Assembly (NCBI RefSeq): GCF_004342485.1
Contig: NZ_SMBU01000011.1
Location: 88,667-152,666 of the forward strand
DNA from: Roseateles saccharophilus
Lineage (GTDB): Bacteria > Pseudomonadota > Gammaproteobacteria > Burkholderiales > Burkholderiaceae_C
Direction of reading: 5' to 3'
Length of the DNA: 64,000 nt
In this document: in pieces, positions 63,217 through 64,000 of the stretch
Position numbering within the stretch: the first letter of the stretch is position 1
Layout: every line of letters starts with the position of its first letter
Program-made: the position numbers and the translations under genes
The notes under the pieces: generated by a model
What the model saw: only the letters and a program-made list of their open reading frames with translations
The model's database searches: none
Told to the model about the DNA's origin: nothing

Positions 63217-63564
63217 ATGACAAAGTTCCCCAATCCTCGCACTGCCCGCGCACAGGCGTTGCTGGCCGCGACCGCATCTTGGGCATTCATCTTTTGGCTC
63301 TTCTTCATCCCGCTGGGGGTCGGAAGACCCTATGCGATTGGAGGCCTGCTGGTGTGGGTCGCGCTCTGGTTTCTCACCATTGTTTTGGCATTCAGGCTGA
63401 AATGCCCGACATGTGGCAAGAGCGTGGCGATTGTGCAGAAGCGCTCTCAACTGAAACCTGATTGGTCCGCCGGACGGAAGCAATTGTTCCCAATTGAGGC
63501 GATCACAGGAATGCCTGAGGTAGAGAAATGCCCGCACTGCGGGACCGAACTGCTATTCGAATGA
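63217..63564 (+). CDS. Membrane protein with zinc-ribbon-like Cys pairs
   Basis: 115 residues. Two membrane helices (about 14-33, ALLAATASWAFIFWLFFIPLGV, and 40-60, IGGLLVWVALWFLTIVLAF) followed by a cytoplasmic domain with CPTCGKS and KCPHCGTE, a rubredoxin-like zinc knuckle pair. GC is lower than in the main part of the window. Unknown function; gene start by the first ATG, without a strong ribosome site. Confidence 0.6.
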   Translation: MTKFPNPRTARAQALLAATASWAFIFWLFFIPLGVGRPYAIGGLLVWVALWFLTIVLAFRLKCPTCGKSVAIVQKRSQLKPDWSAGRKQLFPIEAITGMPEVEKCPHCGTELLFE

Positions 63565-63629
63565 CTTGGGGGCTCTTCCCGGCCATGAGCCGACGGCCGT
63601 GACCGGCCACTTCTGGGTATCCTGGGTCC

Positions 63630-63905
63630 ATGAGTTCCGAGCTGATTCACCGCCTCCCTCAAAGCAAATGCGACATGTCCGCTGCTGAAGCTCTAATTGC
63701 ACACGGGCATCCTGCAGTCGAGCCAGTGCTTCCGCAGATCCTTGAGTGGACGCAGGACGGCAACTGGCCAGTTGCTCTGGTATTCGCTCCGTTCCTGGCG
63801 ACGATTGGTGCGGGGCTTGCGCCTCATGCTCGGCGAATCCTCCACGGCGATGACGACGTCTGGAAGTACTTCCTCCTTCAAGATGTCGTGGCGCAGTCGG
63901 TTTAA
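63630..63905 (+). CDS. DUF5071-like protein, apparently shortened
   Basis: 91 residues: LPQSKCDMSAAEALIAHGHPAVEPVLPQILEWTQDGNWPVA, then FLATIGAGLAPHARRILHGDDDVWKYFLLQDVV. This fits DUF5071 (immunity-type or helical-repeat proteins of unknown role) with its L-E-W-x-Q-D-x-N-W-P-V-A and D-D-x-W-K-Y blocks. The family usually runs about 30 residues longer; here a TAA follows QDVVAQSV, so the C terminus seems lost. The rest of the window, 63906-64000, shows no gene. Confidence 0.6.
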   Translation: MSSELIHRLPQSKCDMSAAEALIAHGHPAVEPVLPQILEWTQDGNWPVALVFAPFLATIGAGLAPHARRILHGDDDVWKYFLLQDVVAQSV

Positions 63906-64000
63906 GGCTGTGCTGAACAAGTAGACGATTTCGACGCGGCTTCGTGTCGACGTTTTACTTGCTCGAACTGACGTCGTATTGCCCCGCCCATGCCGAGTTT

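Noticed and set aside
63906..64000. Recombination site at the right end (hairpin TCGAC/GTCGA)
   Set aside because: The stem is only five bases and lacks integron attC or tRNA-end features; not enough for a call.

Overview
The window is about 70% GC, densely packed and coding on both strands. Gene content and order point to a betaproteobacterium of the order Burkholderiales, most likely near the Roseateles/Rubrivivax/Leptothrix group. The evidence is the mltA - COG4389 recombinase - apaG group next to rpe, the gph - trpE - trpG - trpD - trpC - ung run, and the short CCCCCGAGGGG-type intergenic repeats. No rRNA, tRNA, CRISPR array or replication origin was seen.

Layout. 1-1.4 kb: end of an unknown gene, an orphan RNase A-like toxin-type protein, a small unknown protein and a DUF427 protein. 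1.4-7.3 kb: housekeeping block (mltA, recombinase, apaG, a solute-binding protein, tag, rpe), with a 27-bp perfect inverted repeat between tag and rpe. 7.4-15.6 kb: accessory block separating rpe from gph: a low-molecular-weight phosphatase, a complete IS630-type element (7857-8981, flanked by TA) whose two reading frames are split at an A8 run, an RND pump with its fusion protein surrounded by structured repeats, and psuG/psuK. 15.7-24.2 kb: alanine transaminase, gph, then the trp operon behind a leader peptide with three Trp codons; a threonine aldolase sits inside the operon and ung closes it. 24.3-33.5 kb: a LysR regulator divergent from an operon encoding a serine-less alpha/beta hydrolase and a complete MexEF-OprN-type tripartite pump, then a GNAT/MarR pair. 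33.5-41.9 kb: an orphan holin plus three-domain endolysin, thymidine kinase flanked by two paralogous small Cys-rich proteins, an enoyl-CoA hydratase homologue, a lipoprotein phosphatase, a PAS protein, a DUF2807 beta-helix protein and a YpfJ-type metallopeptidase.

41.9-45.7 kb is the most unusual part. Five co-oriented genes encode a 73-residue peptide, a secreted 7-Cys protein with a twin-arginine-like leader, a PqqD-like (peptide-binding) protein, an HprK-related P-loop kinase and a nucleotidyltransferase. Three of these correspond to what is catalogued as the HPr-rel-A system, whose function is unknown to me. A few kb away lies prsT, the TPR lipoprotein normally linked to exosortase/PEP-CTERM systems.

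45.9-62.3 kb: argP/lysE divergent pair with dadA, prsT, an Hsp70-like ATPase, a UPF0149 protein, a possible small terminated RNA, an MHYT-GGDEF-EAL protein, gshA, and an IorA/IorB-type molybdenum hydroxylase with an MBL-fold hydrolase under a divergent AraC regulator. 62.3-64 kb: a lower-GC tail with a FitAB/VapBC toxin-antitoxin pair and small proteins of unknown role.

All assignments come from reading the sequence and recalled family knowledge; no database search was run.
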